From positions 124,001 through 188,000 of the forward strand of contig NZ_WUBS01000008.1 of the NCBI RefSeq assembly GCF_010131535.1: a stretch of 64,000 nt of DNA. Direction: 5' to 3'. Numbering within the stretch: position 1 is the first letter of the stretch; each line of letters starts with the position of its first letter. This document shows positions 8,806 to 18,529 of this stretch, in pieces. The notes under the pieces are model-generated. The model did not search any database. It saw nothing but the letters and a program-made list of their open reading frames with translations, and had not been told where the DNA came from. The DNA is from Acerihabitans arboris (GTDB lineage: Bacteria > Pseudomonadota > Gammaproteobacteria > Enterobacterales > Enterobacteriaceae). A program made the position numbers and the translations under genes.

Positions 8806-10554
8806 TCATGTCTTTTTGGCCAGAGCCATATTCAGAGACCAAAGCTCTTTACGTTCTTCGGTCGTCAATCCGTGCGTTCGATCGCGTGCTATCAGCTCTT
8901 CCTGACGTTGTTCCAGTATGGAATCGTAGAGACTCGTCAAGGTATCGACAAAAGTCGCTTCGATCATATCTTCTATGATCATGTGGTTCCAGATCGCCAG
9001 GGTTTCAAGCTGCGGGCTGGATTTATTATCCCGGTACAGCTCCAGCAGCTGCCCCGTGGTCAGGCCCGGCTGCGCCTGGCAGGTCTGGACTAATTCCATA
9101 AACAGCGGCACACCCGGTTGATTCGCCTGCTCCAATCCCTGTAATGACGGGATAAGGGCCGACAGGCGCGGGTTTTGCACCAGCAATCCTATAAGTATAC
9201 GCATGGTTGTGCGTTTTATCCGGGGTTGCGGCGAAATATTTGTGTTGCCCGCGTGCTTGGGCAGCAGTTTTTCCAACTGGTTATCGTCCAGAATGCCCAA
9301 TTTGTTACCCAGTTGCTGACGCAGGTACATGCGCAGCGTTTCGCCCGGTACCTGGCTTATCAGCGGCAGCGCCAGGGTGCTGAGCTTGGCCCGGCCGTCC
9401 GGACTGCTTAAGTCCACCTGCGGCATCAGCGTTTCAAACAAAAACACCGACAGCGGCTGCGCCTGTTCCATGCGTTGTTCAAAGGCATCTTTACCGATCT
9501 GGCGCACCAGCGTATCGGGATCTTCGCCGTCCGGCAGGAACATAAAGCGCAGTTGGCGCCCGTCGTTCAAATAGGGCAGGGCGGTTTCCAAGGCCCGCCA
9601 GGCGGCTTCCCGTCCCGCGCGATCGCCGTCGTAGCAGCAGACGACCTGATCCGTGGCGCGGTAGAGCAATTGGATATGCTCGGCGGTGGTGGCGGTGCCA
9701 AGCGAGGCGACGGCATAATCGATGCCGAACTGCGCCAGCGCCACCACGTCCATATATCCTTCCACCACCAGCAGCCGCGTGAGTGTCGGGTGTTTCTGCT
9801 GCGCTTCATAAAGACCGTACAGCTGGCGGCCTTTATGGAAAATCTCGGTTTCCGGCGAGTTCAGGTATTTAGGCTGCCCGTCGCCCAGGATGCGTCCGCC
9901 AAAGGCGATAACCCGTCCGCGCCGGTCGCGGATCGGGAACATGACCCGCTCACGGAAGCGATCGTAGACCCGTCCCTGATCGTTAGTCACCAGCATTCCG
10001 GCATCGTTCAATGCCGTGCGATCTTCCGCCGACCGGCCGAAACGTTTTAATACGTTATCCCAACCGGGCGGGGCATAGCCGATGGCGAAATGGCTGATGA
10101 TCTCCGCGCTTAATCCCCGTTTGGTCAGGTACTGGTGCGCCGGCGCCGCGGCAGTCTGCTGCAGCGCCTGCAAATAGTAGCCGCTGAGCTTTTCCATCAC
10201 CTGGTACAGGCTCTGGCGCTGGTGGCGTTCCTGCTGGTTTGGGCCCACTCCCGCCTCGGACGGCACTTCCAGCCCGTGCATGGTGGCCAGTTCCTCGATG
10301 GACTCGACAAACTCAAGCCGGTCGTAATTCATCAGGAAATCGATGGCATTACCATGGGCGCCGCACCCAAAGCAGTGGTAAAACTGCTTTTCGCCATTGA
10401 CGGTAAACGACGGGGTTTTTTCATGGTGAAACGGACAACAAGCGTGATAATTCTTGCCTTGTTTTTTTAGCTTCACCCGAGCGTCGATCAGGTCGATGAT
10501 ATCGGTACGAGCCAACAAGTCGTTGATAAATACGCGTGGGATTCGTCCAGCCAT
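8806..10554 (-). CDS. dnaG: DNA primase
   Basis: A 582-residue primase that makes RNA primers at the replication fork. The N-terminal zinc-binding domain has Cys40, His43, Cys61 and Cys64 (CPFH and CFGC). The central TOPRIM catalytic core includes LLVVEGYMDVVALAQFG and the acidic CYDGDRAG motif. The C-terminal third is the DnaB-helicase interaction domain. Length is one residue more than E. coli. It is the second gene of the operon, between rpsU and rpoD, with about 150 bases to rpoD. Confidence 0.98.
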   Translation of the reverse strand: MAGRIPRVFINDLLARTDIIDLIDARVKLKKQGKNYHACCPFHHEKTPSFTVNGEKQFYHCFGCGAHGNAIDFLMNYDRLEFVESIEELATMHGLEVPSEAGVGPNQQERHQRQSLYQVMEKLSGYYLQALQQTAAAPAHQYLTKRGLSAEIISHFAIGYAPPGWDNVLKRFGRSAEDRTALNDAGMLVTNDQGRVYDRFRERVMFPIRDRRGRVIAFGGRILGDGQPKYLNSPETEIFHKGRQLYGLYEAQQKHPTLTRLLVVEGYMDVVALAQFGIDYAVASLGTATTAEHIQLLYRATDQVVCCYDGDRAGREAAWRALETALPYLNDGRQLRFMFLPDGEDPDTLVRQIGKDAFEQRMEQAQPLSVFLFETLMPQVDLSSPDGRAKLSTLALPLISQVPGETLRMYLRQQLGNKLGILDDNQLEKLLPKHAGNTNISPQPRIKRTTMRILIGLLVQNPRLSALIPSLQGLEQANQPGVPLFMELVQTCQAQPGLTTGQLLELYRDNKSSPQLETLAIWNHMIIEDMIEATFVDTLTSLYDSILEQRQEELIARDRTHGLTTEERKELWSLNMALAKKT

Positions 10555-10658
10555 AAGCCCTGATTGGTTAGCCTATAAACGAGAACAAGCCGCGCAATCC
10601 TTCCGGATCGCACGGCCTTCGTATGCAACTGCTAAGTCTGCGGATTAATCACGCGGTT

Positions 10659-10672
10659 GGGGTTTTCACCCC
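10659..10672 (-). terminator. Internal rpsU-dnaG hairpin
   Basis: GGGGT and ACCCC pair around a 4-base loop just after the rpsU stop codon, without a T-run. In E. coli a weak terminator at this place (T1) lowers dnaG and rpoD expression relative to rpsU; this hairpin is its likely equivalent. Confidence 0.5.
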
Positions 10673-10678
10673 GAAAAA

Positions 10679-10972
<294 letters not shown>

Positions 10973-11060
10973 TCAACCAGGGCTGCTTTGTAAAGCGCCA
11001 CGGCCAATGATCTTGCAGGCGTAGGGGCGTTTGCCGCGCCGCTCACGTTTTCTGAGTCTG

Positions 11061-11066
11061 ATTATA
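11061..11066 (-). promoter_or_regulatory. -10 box of the rpsU-dnaG-rpoD operon
   Basis: A perfect TATAAT on the minus strand, preceded by the AT-rich CAAATTTGGCCATTTTG. It lies about 170 bases before rpsU. The -35 hexamer is not a clear consensus match. Confidence 0.5.
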
Positions 11067-11143
11067 GCGCAAAATGGCCAAATTTGCTGCACATGATTGG
11101 CGCGCTCGATTAAAAAGCCCGATATTAAATGGCCCGGCCTGTT

Positions 11144-11195
11144 GATCCGGGATCTTTTTGGCCCGATCCTGGATCTTCCCGCGGATCCCGCGATC
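11144..11195. repeat. Cluster of six GATC (Dam) sites
   Basis: GATC occurs at 11144, 11151, 11165, 11172, 11184 and 11192, six times within 52 bases. A random 4-base word is expected about once per 256 bases. One pair sits in a CGCGG-ATC-CCGCG palindrome. Enterobacteria use GATC for Dam methylation and SeqA binding. Confidence 0.9.
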
Positions 11196-11331
11196 CACAA
11201 GGTCGATACTTGTATCATGGCCCGGGCAATAAAGACACCGAATTTACGCGCCGATTAACCGCGCCGACGGGTTCCCCTGACCGGGATTATGCTAGACTGT
11301 CCGCCGCACAAAGTGGAGTTGATAAGAAATT

Positions 11332-12345
11332 ATGCGTGTATTGGGTATTGAGACATCCTGCGACGAAACCGGCGTGGCGATTTACGACCGCCGGGCGGGT
11401 TTGCTGGCCAACCAGCTCTACAGCCAGGTCAAGCTGCATGCCGACTACGGCGGCGTGGTGCCCGAGTTGGCCTCGCGCGATCACGTGCGCAAGACCGTGC
11501 CGCTGATCCAGGCCGCGCTGAGCGAGGCCGGGCTGCGCGCGCGGGATATCGACGGCGTGGCGTATACCGCCGGTCCCGGGCTGGTGGGCGCGCTGATGGT
11601 GGGCGCCACCGTGGGGCGCGCACTGGCCTATGCCTGGAAGGTGCCGGCCATTGCGGTACATCATATGGAAGGCCATCTGCTGGCGCCGATGCTGGAAGAG
11701 AACCCGCCGGAATTTCCCTTTGCCGCCCTGCTGGTATCGGGCGGGCATACCCAGCTGATTGCCGTGACCGGCATCGGGCAATATGAACTGCTGGGCGAGT
11801 CCATCGATGACGCGGCCGGCGAGGCGTTTGATAAAACCGCCAAACTGCTGGGGCTGGATTATCCCGGCGGCCAGCTGTTATCCCTGATGGCGCGACAGGG
11901 CGTGGCCGGGCGCTTTACCTTTCCGCGTCCGATGACCGACCGGCCGGGGCTGGACTTTAGCTTTTCCGGCCTGAAGACCTTCGCCGCCAATACCATTCGC
12001 GCCAACGGGCACGATGACCAGACGCGGGCGGATATCGCCCGGGCGTTCGAGGATGCGGTAGTGGACACGCTGGCGATTAAATGCCGTCGGGCGCTGGACC
12101 AGACCGGGCTGAAACGGCTGGTGATCGCGGGCGGCGTGAGCGCCAACCGCACCCTGCGCGAGCGTCTGGCCGAGATGATGCAAAAGCGCGGCGGCAACGT
12201 GTTTTATGCCCGCCCGGAATTTTGCACCGACAACGGCGCGATGATTGCCTACGCGGGCATGGTGCGCCTGCAAAACGGCATTCACGCGGGGTTGGACATT
12301 ACCGTGCGGCCGCGCTGGCCGCTGGCCGAACTGACGCCGGTGTAA
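11332..12345 (+). CDS. tsaD: tRNA N6-adenosine threonylcarbamoyltransferase TsaD
   Basis: A 337-residue catalytic subunit of the TsaBDE machinery that transfers threonylcarbamoyl to A37 of ANN-decoding tRNAs. It is an ASKHA-fold ATPase-like protein with the opening [19 protein letters not shown], the metal-binding HHMEGH near residues 110-115, and phosphate-loop segments LVSGGHTQL and [11 protein letters not shown]. Length matches E. coli (formerly gcp/ygjD). Its divergent position opposite rpsU is conserved. Confidence 0.97.
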   Translation: MRVLGIETSCDETGVAIYDRRAGLLANQLYSQVKLHADYGGVVPELASRDHVRKTVPLIQAALSEAGLRARDIDGVAYTAGPGLVGALMVGATVGRALAYAWKVPAIAVHHMEGHLLAPMLEENPPEFPFAALLVSGGHTQLIAVTGIGQYELLGESIDDAAGEAFDKTAKLLGLDYPGGQLLSLMARQGVAGRFTFPRPMTDRPGLDFSFSGLKTFAANTIRANGHDDQTRADIARAFEDAVVDTLAIKCRRALDQTGLKRLVIAGGVSANRTLRERLAEMMQKRGGNVFYARPEFCTDNGAMIAYAGMVRLQNGIHAGLDITVRPRWPLAELTPV

Positions 12346-12452
12346 TGTTACGGCGCCGCTGTTTTGATCATGGCCGCCGTCGGTGCGGGAACGGGTTAGC
12401 GGCGCCTGGTTTCCCTGCCTGCCGGCGCTCGCAGCCAGATGGGGTTTTTGGG

Positions 12453-13202
12453 TTAGCGACGGTCTGGCGTTTTATCATCTAACTTATCTTGCGGGCAGTC
12501 TTGCGGGCAGTCTTGCGGGCGGTCCGGGGCCTTATCATGCTGCGCCCCGGCCTTGGGATCGCCTTCTCCCCCCGGTTGGCCGCCTTCCTGCCGGTCGATA
12601 TCCTTGTCTTTTTGCCGTTTGCGCCAGATGCGGCTTTCCTGGCCGCGCCACAGCCGCTGGATATTGTCGTGATGGCGCAGCAGCACCAGGCACGACAGCA
12701 TCGACACCGGAAAAGTGAACTGCGGCTTGAACCACCAGACATAAAACGGCGCGATCAGCGCGCTGATAATGGCGCCCAGCGACGAATAACCGCTCAGCAA
12801 AACCGTCAGCAGCCAGGTGCCGGCCATCAGGCCGGTCAGGTCCCAGCCGATGGGGGCGATGGCGCCGAACGCCGTGGCAACGCCTTTGCCGCCCTGGAAA
12901 TGAAAAAACACCGGGTAGATATGCCCGATGCAGGCGGCAATGGCAATCAGGCCCAGGTAGAACGGCGGCACCCCTAAATGGTAGCCCAGCCATACCGGCA
13001 GCATGCCCTTGAGTACGTCAAACACCATGACGCTCGCCGCCGCCGTCTTGCCGCCGATACGCAGCACGTTGGTGGCGCCCGGATTACCGGAACCGTGGGT
13101 GCGGGGATCCGGCAGGCGGGCGAGTTTGCATATCAGAATCGCGCTGGAGACTGAGCCGCAAAGATAGGCGAAGATTATCATGCCAATCGCGATAGCATTC
13201 AT
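12453..13202 (-). CDS. plsY: Glycerol-3-phosphate acyltransferase PlsY (extended C-terminus)
   Basis: An inner-membrane enzyme that acylates glycerol-3-phosphate using acyl-phosphate, the first step of phospholipid synthesis. The start at 13202 gives [20 protein letters not shown], as in E. coli. The [29 protein letters not shown] and [14 protein letters not shown] loops are all present. The protein is about 249 residues against roughly 205 in E. coli. The extra C-terminal part is hydrophilic and ends in repeats of Asp-Cys/Arg-Pro-Gln encoded by a 12-base tandem repeat. Divergent from folB. Confidence 0.93.
   Translation of the reverse strand: MNAIAIGMIIFAYLCGSVSSAILICKLARLPDPRTHGSGNPGATNVLRIGGKTAAASVMVFDVLKGMLPVWLGYHLGVPPFYLGLIAIAACIGHIYPVFFHFQGGKGVATAFGAIAPIGWDLTGLMAGTWLLTVLLSGYSSLGAIISALIAPFYVWWFKPQFTFPVSMLSCLVLLRHHDNIQRLWRGQESRIWRKRQKDKDIDRQEGGQPGGEGDPKAGAQHDKAPDRPQDCPQDCPQDKLDDKTPDRR
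12488..12523. repeat. Three 12-base tandem repeats inside plsY
   Basis: The unit CTTGCGGGCAGT occurs three times head to tail, the last with one change. Because 12 is divisible by 3, copy changes would keep the reading frame. It encodes the Pro-Gln-Asp-Cys-type repeat of the extended PlsY tail. Confidence 0.9.
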
Positions 13203-13307
13203 AACCAAGTTCCATCCCGTAATCATCGTTTTATTGGCCTAACTGTGGATAATACCCATATTCCTTTCGAAGTGGTATCCAACATCCACAAAAACCGGGT
13301 ATGGCGC

Positions 13308-13667
13308 ATGGACATTGTATTTATAGAACAGTTAACGGTAATGACGGTTATCGGGGTATATGACTGGGAGCAAAACCGCCGGCAAAAGCTGGTGTTCGAC
13401 ATCGAGATGGGTTGGGATAACGGGCCTGCGGCGCGTAGCGACGACGTGGCCGATTGCCTCAGCTACGCCGATGTCAGCGATACGGTGCTGTCCTTTGTTT
13501 CATCCAATCAGTTTGCGCTGGTGGAACGGGTGGCCGAAGAAGTGGCCGACCTGCTGCGCCAGCGTTTCAACCTGCCCTGGGTGCGTATCAAACTGAGCAA
13601 GCCGGGTGCGGTGCCCCAGGCGGCAAGCGTCGGCGTGATAATCGAGCGTGGTAACCGAAAAGTCTGA
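13308..13667 (+). CDS. folB: Dihydroneopterin aldolase
   Basis: A 119-residue folate-pathway enzyme that converts 7,8-dihydroneopterin to hydroxymethyl-dihydropterin and glycolaldehyde. The start MDIVFIEQLTVMTVIGVYDWE matches the family exactly; the longer open frame to 13245 is rejected. ERVAEEVADLL (catalytic helix) and VRIKLSKPGAV (with the conserved lysine) are present. It is divergent from plsY and followed by a strong terminator. Confidence 0.96.
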   Translation: MDIVFIEQLTVMTVIGVYDWEQNRRQKLVFDIEMGWDNGPAARSDDVADCLSYADVSDTVLSFVSSNQFALVERVAEEVADLLRQRFNLPWVRIKLSKPGAVPQAASVGVIIERGNRKV

Positions 13668-13746
13668 AAGTTTATGACTCTTAATCTAAAATTCATGCAG
13701 CGGAAACCTTTTTACCGTATGTTTGTCTCATTTTCCGGGTTGTTTT

Positions 13747-13781
13747 AGCGGCTGGGTTTGCAGTCAAACCGCCGCTTTTTT
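13747..13781 (+). terminator. Intrinsic terminator after folB
   Basis: AGCGGC and GGTTT (split by a 2-base bulge) pair with AAACC and GCCGCT, followed by a run of six T. It lies about 80 bases after folB and 30 before uppP. Confidence 0.85.
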
Positions 13782-13811
13782 GTTGTCGGTCGATTGAGGG
13801 GAACGCGTGGT

Positions 13812-14630
13812 ATGACAGATCTGCCTGATGTGTTGATTGCATTCATTCTTGGGGTGGTGGAAGGGTTAACGGAGTTTTTACCGGTCTCCTCGACGGGGCA
13901 CATGATTTTAGTCGGCACATTGCTGGGCTTCACGGATGATAAAGCGAAAACCTTTGAGGTGATTATCCAGCTGGGGTCGATACTGGCGGTGGTGGTGATG
14001 TTCTGGCGGCGGCTGTTCGGCCTGATCGGCATTCATTTCGGCCAGGTGAAACATGAGGGGATCGGCACCGGTCGCCTGCGCCTGGGGCATATCCTGCTGG
14101 GGATGATTCCGGCGGTGGTCATGGGCCTGGTGTTCCATGAACAAATCAAAGGGCTGTTCGAGGCCAAATACGTGGTCTACGCACTGGTGGTCGGCGGGGT
14201 GCTGCTGTTGGCCGGTGAATGGCTGAAACCGAAGGTGCCCCGCGCCGCCGGCATCGATGATATTACCTACCTGCAGGCTTTTTTGATCGGCTGTTTCCAG
14301 TGCCTGGCGCTGTGGCCGGGTTTTTCCCGCTCCGGCGCCACCATCAGCGGCGGTCTGCTGGTCGGGGTGAGTCGTTACGCGGCGTCGGAATTCTCGTTTA
14401 TCCTGGCGGTGCCGATGATGCTGGGGGCGACCGTCCTCGATCTCTACAAAAGCCTGCCTTTCCTGTCCTGGCATGATTTCCCGATGTTTGCGGTGGGCTT
14501 TGTCACCGCCTTTGTCGTGGCGCTGATTGCCATTAAGCTGTTCTTGCAAATCATCAAGCGCATCTCGTTTGTTCCCTTCGCCATCTACCGCTTTATCCTG
14601 GCGGGCGTGGTGTATTGGGTGCTGATGTAA
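13812..14630 (+). CDS. uppP: Undecaprenyl-diphosphatase UppP (BacA)
   Basis: A 272-residue polytopic inner-membrane phosphatase that recycles undecaprenyl diphosphate to the monophosphate carrier for peptidoglycan and other envelope polymers. Overexpression gives bacitracin resistance. The catalytic motifs [18 protein letters not shown] (Glu-rich box, residues 14-31) and the [13 protein letters not shown] phosphate loop are intact. The start at 13812 fits the E. coli length of 273; the frame upstream runs into the folB terminator. Confidence 0.96.
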   Translation: MTDLPDVLIAFILGVVEGLTEFLPVSSTGHMILVGTLLGFTDDKAKTFEVIIQLGSILAVVVMFWRRLFGLIGIHFGQVKHEGIGTGRLRLGHILLGMIPAVVMGLVFHEQIKGLFEAKYVVYALVVGGVLLLAGEWLKPKVPRAAGIDDITYLQAFLIGCFQCLALWPGFSRSGATISGGLLVGVSRYAASEFSFILAVPMMLGATVLDLYKSLPFLSWHDFPMFAVGFVTAFVVALIAIKLFLQIIKRISFVPFAIYRFILAGVVYWVLM

Positions 14631-14674
14631 CGCCGCTAACGGCCGCCATGGGCGGCTCCATACGTGAAATGATA

Positions 14675-14707
14675 AAACGCCCTGCCAGATAAATCCGCAG
14701 GGCGTTT
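14675..14707. terminator. Terminator between uppP and cca
   Basis: An 11-base perfect stem (14675-14685 with 14697-14707) around an 11-base loop. It starts with AAA and ends TTT, so it is usable on both strands and separates the convergent uppP and cca genes. Confidence 0.8.
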
Positions 14708-14761
14708 GTTATTGGTCGGGCAACGCATTTGGCGGCAAGAGCGGGCAAGAGCGGCTAGTCG

Positions 14762-16015
14762 CTAGTCTTGCAGGGTCTCGGCGCGCGACTGTTCCCGGCG
14801 CAGTTTCCACTCCGCCAAGGCCTTCTGGCGGCGCAGGCGGATTTCCTCGCCGATTTCCGCGCCGTTGAAACCCGCTTCAATCACCTCGCGGTTGGTGACC
14901 GACGCCGCCACGCGATACGCCTCGCGCAGGTAGTCTCCCTGCGGATAAAGGGTGTTTTCAAAACCGGTGCGGCCGCGGGCGTCGGCTTCGCTGGTCATGA
15001 TCATCTGCTCCAGTCGCTCCGGCTTGCGCCAAACGTCGATGGCGCCGAACAGCTTCATCAGGGTCTTGGGGGTGAGCCGGTCCACGGTATGGATCAGATC
15101 GTGATATTCAGCGACGATTTTTGCCAGATCCCGCACCTGGTTAGGCACCCGCATGCGGGCGCACAGGGCTTCCACCAGCTTTACCCCGGCCGGGCCGTGG
15201 CCATGATGGTGGGGCCACAGATGGGGCGGTGTCAGGCCCTTGCCTACATCGTGGCACAGCGTGGCGAAGCGCACGGCGATGTCGGGCGATAACTGCGCCG
15301 CCACCGAAAGCGTCATCAGCGTATGGATGCCGGTATCGATTTCCGGGTGCCATTTGGCCGGGGCGGGAACACCAAACAAGCAATCGATTTCCGGAAACAG
15401 CGCCGCCAGGGCGCCGCAGTCGCGCAATACCTGGAAATAGACCTGCGGATTGCGGGTAGCCAGCGCTTTTTCGGTTTCTTTCCATACCCGTTCCGGCGAG
15501 ATGGACGGCAGTTCGCCGCCGTCGGCCATTTGCCGCATCAGCAGCATGGTCTCCGGGGCGATACGGAAGCTTAAATGGGCGAAACGCGCGGCAAAACGCG
15601 CCACGCGCAGCACGCGCAGCGGATCTTCGCCGAACGCGTTGGAGACATGGCGCAATAACCGTTGCTCGATATCCTCGCGTCCATGGTAGGGGTCGACCAG
15701 TTCGCCGTCTTCATCCTGCGCGATGGCGTTAATGGTCAGATCCCGGCGCATCAGGTCCTGTTCCAGCGTAACATCCGGCGCGGCATACAGGGTAAAACCG
15801 GTATAACCCGTTCCGGACTTGCGCTCGGTGCGCGCCAGGGCATATTCCTCGCGCGAGCGCGGGTGCAGGAATACCGGAAAATCCTTGCCGACCTGCTGAT
15901 AACCCTCGGACAGCAGTTGGTCCGGGGTAGCGCCAACGATCACCCAATCTTTCTCATGCACCGGCAATTGTAATAACCTGTCGCGGACGGCGCCGCCGAC
16001 CAGATATTTTTTCAC
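14762..16015 (-). CDS. cca: Multifunctional CCA-adding enzyme
   Basis: A 417-residue tRNA nucleotidyltransferase that builds or repairs the CCA tail; the enterobacterial type also has an HD phosphohydrolase domain. The N-terminus has [13 protein letters not shown] (nucleotidyl-transfer motif), followed by [10 protein letters not shown] and the ERVWKE template region. The HD domain contains LCHDVGKG and HHGHG. Slightly longer than E. coli (412). Confidence 0.97.
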   Translation of the reverse strand: MKKYLVGGAVRDRLLQLPVHEKDWVIVGATPDQLLSEGYQQVGKDFPVFLHPRSREEYALARTERKSGTGYTGFTLYAAPDVTLEQDLMRRDLTINAIAQDEDGELVDPYHGREDIEQRLLRHVSNAFGEDPLRVLRVARFAARFAHLSFRIAPETMLLMRQMADGGELPSISPERVWKETEKALATRNPQVYFQVLRDCGALAALFPEIDCLFGVPAPAKWHPEIDTGIHTLMTLSVAAQLSPDIAVRFATLCHDVGKGLTPPHLWPHHHGHGPAGVKLVEALCARMRVPNQVRDLAKIVAEYHDLIHTVDRLTPKTLMKLFGAIDVWRKPERLEQMIMTSEADARGRTGFENTLYPQGDYLREAYRVAASVTNREVIEAGFNGAEIGEEIRLRRQKALAEWKLRREQSRAETLQD

Positions 16016-16130
16016 TATTAACTCCTGACAATGTCGGTTTTGTCATCATCTGTTAAGTGTAGCCGCATCCGCAACGCTATTTTCCCATTGCGCACGCTTA
16101 CCTTACACGACGTCAGGTAAACCGGCAGGA

Positions 16131-16751
16131 TCAGTTCATCCAGCGATTGTCTTTTTTGCGGCGCGGGATAAGGTGGGGTATCAGCAATCCCAGCACCAGG
16201 CCAACCCCGGCCACGCCGCCGCCGTACAGGAACCACTGCATGATGATAGCGCGTTGTTTATCATCCAGCTGAACCGCCACGGCATCCACTTTTTTCTTGG
16301 CCACCACCAGTTGATCCTTCAGGCTTTGGTTTTCATCGCGCAGGCTCTGGATATTGCCGTCGCTTTCGGTAACTTTTTTTTGCATCTCGGCGGTGCGCTG
16401 GTTCCAGCCGGCGTCGATGGTGTTGAGCTGTTGGGTCAGCGTCTGGACCTGCTGCTCCAGCGCCGGCACCTTGGCCCGCAGGCTGGGCTGGTCGCTGAGC
16501 TGATCGAGGGGGATCCAGGCGGTTCGGCCTTTTGTATCCCGAATCTGGCCGTAGTTATTGCCTTCGCTGACGCTAAGCAGGGCCACTTCTTCCCCGGCAT
16601 TCAACGTGCCGACAATCCGGTATTGGTTGCCCGGCCCGCTGTGGATATAGGTGATGAGTTCATCGGAGATGAAACGTTTTTCATCGGCATGAGTGCTGGC
16701 GGCGAAGCCTAGACTCAATAACGCGAAGCAAAGATGGCGTAATTTGTACAT
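16131..16751 (-). CDS. ygiM: SH3-domain membrane protein YgiM
   Basis: A 206-residue conserved enterobacterial protein of the TIGR04211 family. It has a signal peptide to about residue 22 (ending STHADEK), a bacterial SH3 domain (about 24-90, FISDELITYIHSGPGNQY), a coiled-coil with heptads of Leu and Gln (about 95-165), and a C-terminal membrane helix near 172-194, then a basic tail. The start at 16751 matches the E. coli length. The function is unknown. It is transcribed toward cca as in E. coli. Confidence 0.92.
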   Translation of the reverse strand: MYKLRHLCFALLSLGFAASTHADEKRFISDELITYIHSGPGNQYRIVGTLNAGEEVALLSVSEGNNYGQIRDTKGRTAWIPLDQLSDQPSLRAKVPALEQQVQTLTQQLNTIDAGWNQRTAEMQKKVTESDGNIQSLRDENQSLKDQLVVAKKKVDAVAVQLDDKQRAIIMQWFLYGGGVAGVGLVLGLLIPHLIPRRKKDNRWMN

Positions 16752-17174
16752 AGTTCCGTCGTTTTCAGGCAAATGTGGGTCGATAGTAGTGGGTTCAGTT
16801 TGACGGCGCAATGCTTAAACAAAAATGGGAACTATCTTACTATCAGGGGGCGCAAGGCTCTGGCCCGGCCATTCATTAATGGCGCTAAAGCAGCGGTTAA
16901 CAGACCCTGGTTACCCAATTGAACAGGGAATATGCGGGTTATAGCGCAAAAGCGCCCCGTAACGAATAAAAACGACGGTATATTTAGGTAAGCGCATTAG
17001 TTTTTTGTTATAAATTGTCATTTAAATCATATCAGTGCTTGTCCGTAACCGGCATTAAGACGATTATTAAGCTGTTCAATCCGACTCCTGCGCGGGTTCC
17101 CTGTTGCCGATGGCCCTAGGGAAGGGTGCCGTTCCGCAACGGCTCGTACAGCAACCAGTGGTGTAACCGAAGCT
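16752..17174. other. Divergent intergenic region ygiM-ygiF
   Basis: 423 bases without a gene, with an AT-rich core around 16990-17035 (GTTATAAATTGTCATTT) that probably contains the promoters for both flanking genes. No operator or RNA gene could be recognised. Confidence 0.6.
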
Positions 17175-18482
17175 ATGAGTGAAGAAATAGAAATAAAATT
17201 TATCGTTCATCCCGATGCGGTGTCGTCCATGTCGGCGCGGGTGTCCGCCCGCGGGGGGATTTATTCGGAAGCGCAACGCCTGATCAACAGCTATTTTGAC
17301 ACCGCCGGGCTTGACCTGCGTCTGCATGGCGTGGGGCTGCGCGTGCGCGGCCATAACGAACGCTACGAGATGACGGCAAAAACCGCCGGCAAAATTGTCG
17401 GCGGCTTGCATCAGCATCCGGAATATACTATTCCGCTGCCCGGTCCGGAATTAGATATCGCGCTGCTGCCCGCCGATATCTGGCCGGCCGGCATGGATGC
17501 GGCGACGCTGCAAGCGCGGCTGGAACCGCTGTTCCGTACCGACTATCTACGCGAGAAGTGGGTGGTTACTCACGGTGAAAGCGAGATAGAGGTGGCCTTT
17601 GACCAGGGTGAGGTGGCGGCCGGCGACGTAAGCGAGGCCATTTGCGAGCTGGAAATGGAGCTGTTGCGCGGCCATGTCGCCGATTTGCTGGCGTTTGCCC
17701 GCTCGTTCAGCGCCGAAGGCGGCCTGAGGCAGGGCAGCCTGAGCAAGGCCGCGCGCGGCTATCATCTGGCCGCGGGCAATGAGCCGCGTGAAATCCGCGC
17801 CCTGCCGCTGCTGCGGCCCGCGCCCAGGGCGACGGTGGAGCAGGGGTTGAGCGAGGCGCTGTCGCTGGCGCTTGCCCACTGGCAATACCATGAGGAATTA
17901 TGGCTTGCGCGGATACCGTCGGCGCGCGAAAGCATCCTGTCCGCGATTATGCTGATTCGCGAAACCTTTGTGGTGATGGGCAATATGATCCCGCGCAAAG
18001 CCACCAACCTACTGCGCGCCCAGATGGCGGAGGTCACCGACCTGCTGCAGTCGCCGGACAGCGATGCCCAGGGCCTGTGTTACGAGGCCGCCTACCTGCA
18101 ATGTAAGCTGGCGCTTACCAGCTGGTTAATTCTTTCCGGCTGGCAGGGCAGTATCGACGACAAGGCGCGCCGCAAATTGGACGGCTCTTTTAAACGCTTT
18201 GCCGATATTATGCTGTCGCGCTGCGCCGCCGAATTAAAAGTGGCGTTCGGCCGGGTGATGTCCCGCGAGGAGTATCAGCAGCACTTGCCTCGCCTGGAGC
18301 GGCGCATCATGGCTTTCCATCTGCTGTCGGGCGCTTATCCGGTCAAGAAGGTTTTATCCTATATCCTGCACTGGCAGGCGCTACAGCAGGCGATTATGCT
18401 GCCCGGCACCAACGATGTGGAGGTTATGCGGCGCCAGGCGTTGGCCCAGACGGGCTTTTGGCTCAGCGTCAGTAATCGCTAA
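17175..18482 (+). CDS. ygiF: Inorganic triphosphatase YgiF (CYTH-CHAD)
   Basis: A 435-residue cytosolic enzyme that hydrolyses tripolyphosphate. The N-terminal CYTH domain opens with the ExExK signature EEIEIKF; the C-terminal CHAD helical domain carries conserved histidine and arginine helices. E. coli length is 433. glnE starts 47 bases downstream on the same strand, and the pair is probably co-transcribed as in E. coli. Confidence 0.95.
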   Translation: MSEEIEIKFIVHPDAVSSMSARVSARGGIYSEAQRLINSYFDTAGLDLRLHGVGLRVRGHNERYEMTAKTAGKIVGGLHQHPEYTIPLPGPELDIALLPADIWPAGMDAATLQARLEPLFRTDYLREKWVVTHGESEIEVAFDQGEVAAGDVSEAICELEMELLRGHVADLLAFARSFSAEGGLRQGSLSKAARGYHLAAGNEPREIRALPLLRPAPRATVEQGLSEALSLALAHWQYHEELWLARIPSARESILSAIMLIRETFVVMGNMIPRKATNLLRAQMAEVTDLLQSPDSDAQGLCYEAAYLQCKLALTSWLILSGWQGSIDDKARRKLDGSFKRFADIMLSRCAAELKVAFGRVMSREEYQQHLPRLERRIMAFHLLSGAYPVKKVLSYILHWQALQQAIMLPGTNDVEVMRRQALAQTGFWLSVSNR

Positions 18483-18529
18483 GCCTCCGCGGCGGCGACG
18501 TTGCCCGTATCCCCACCAGGAGTACGATG

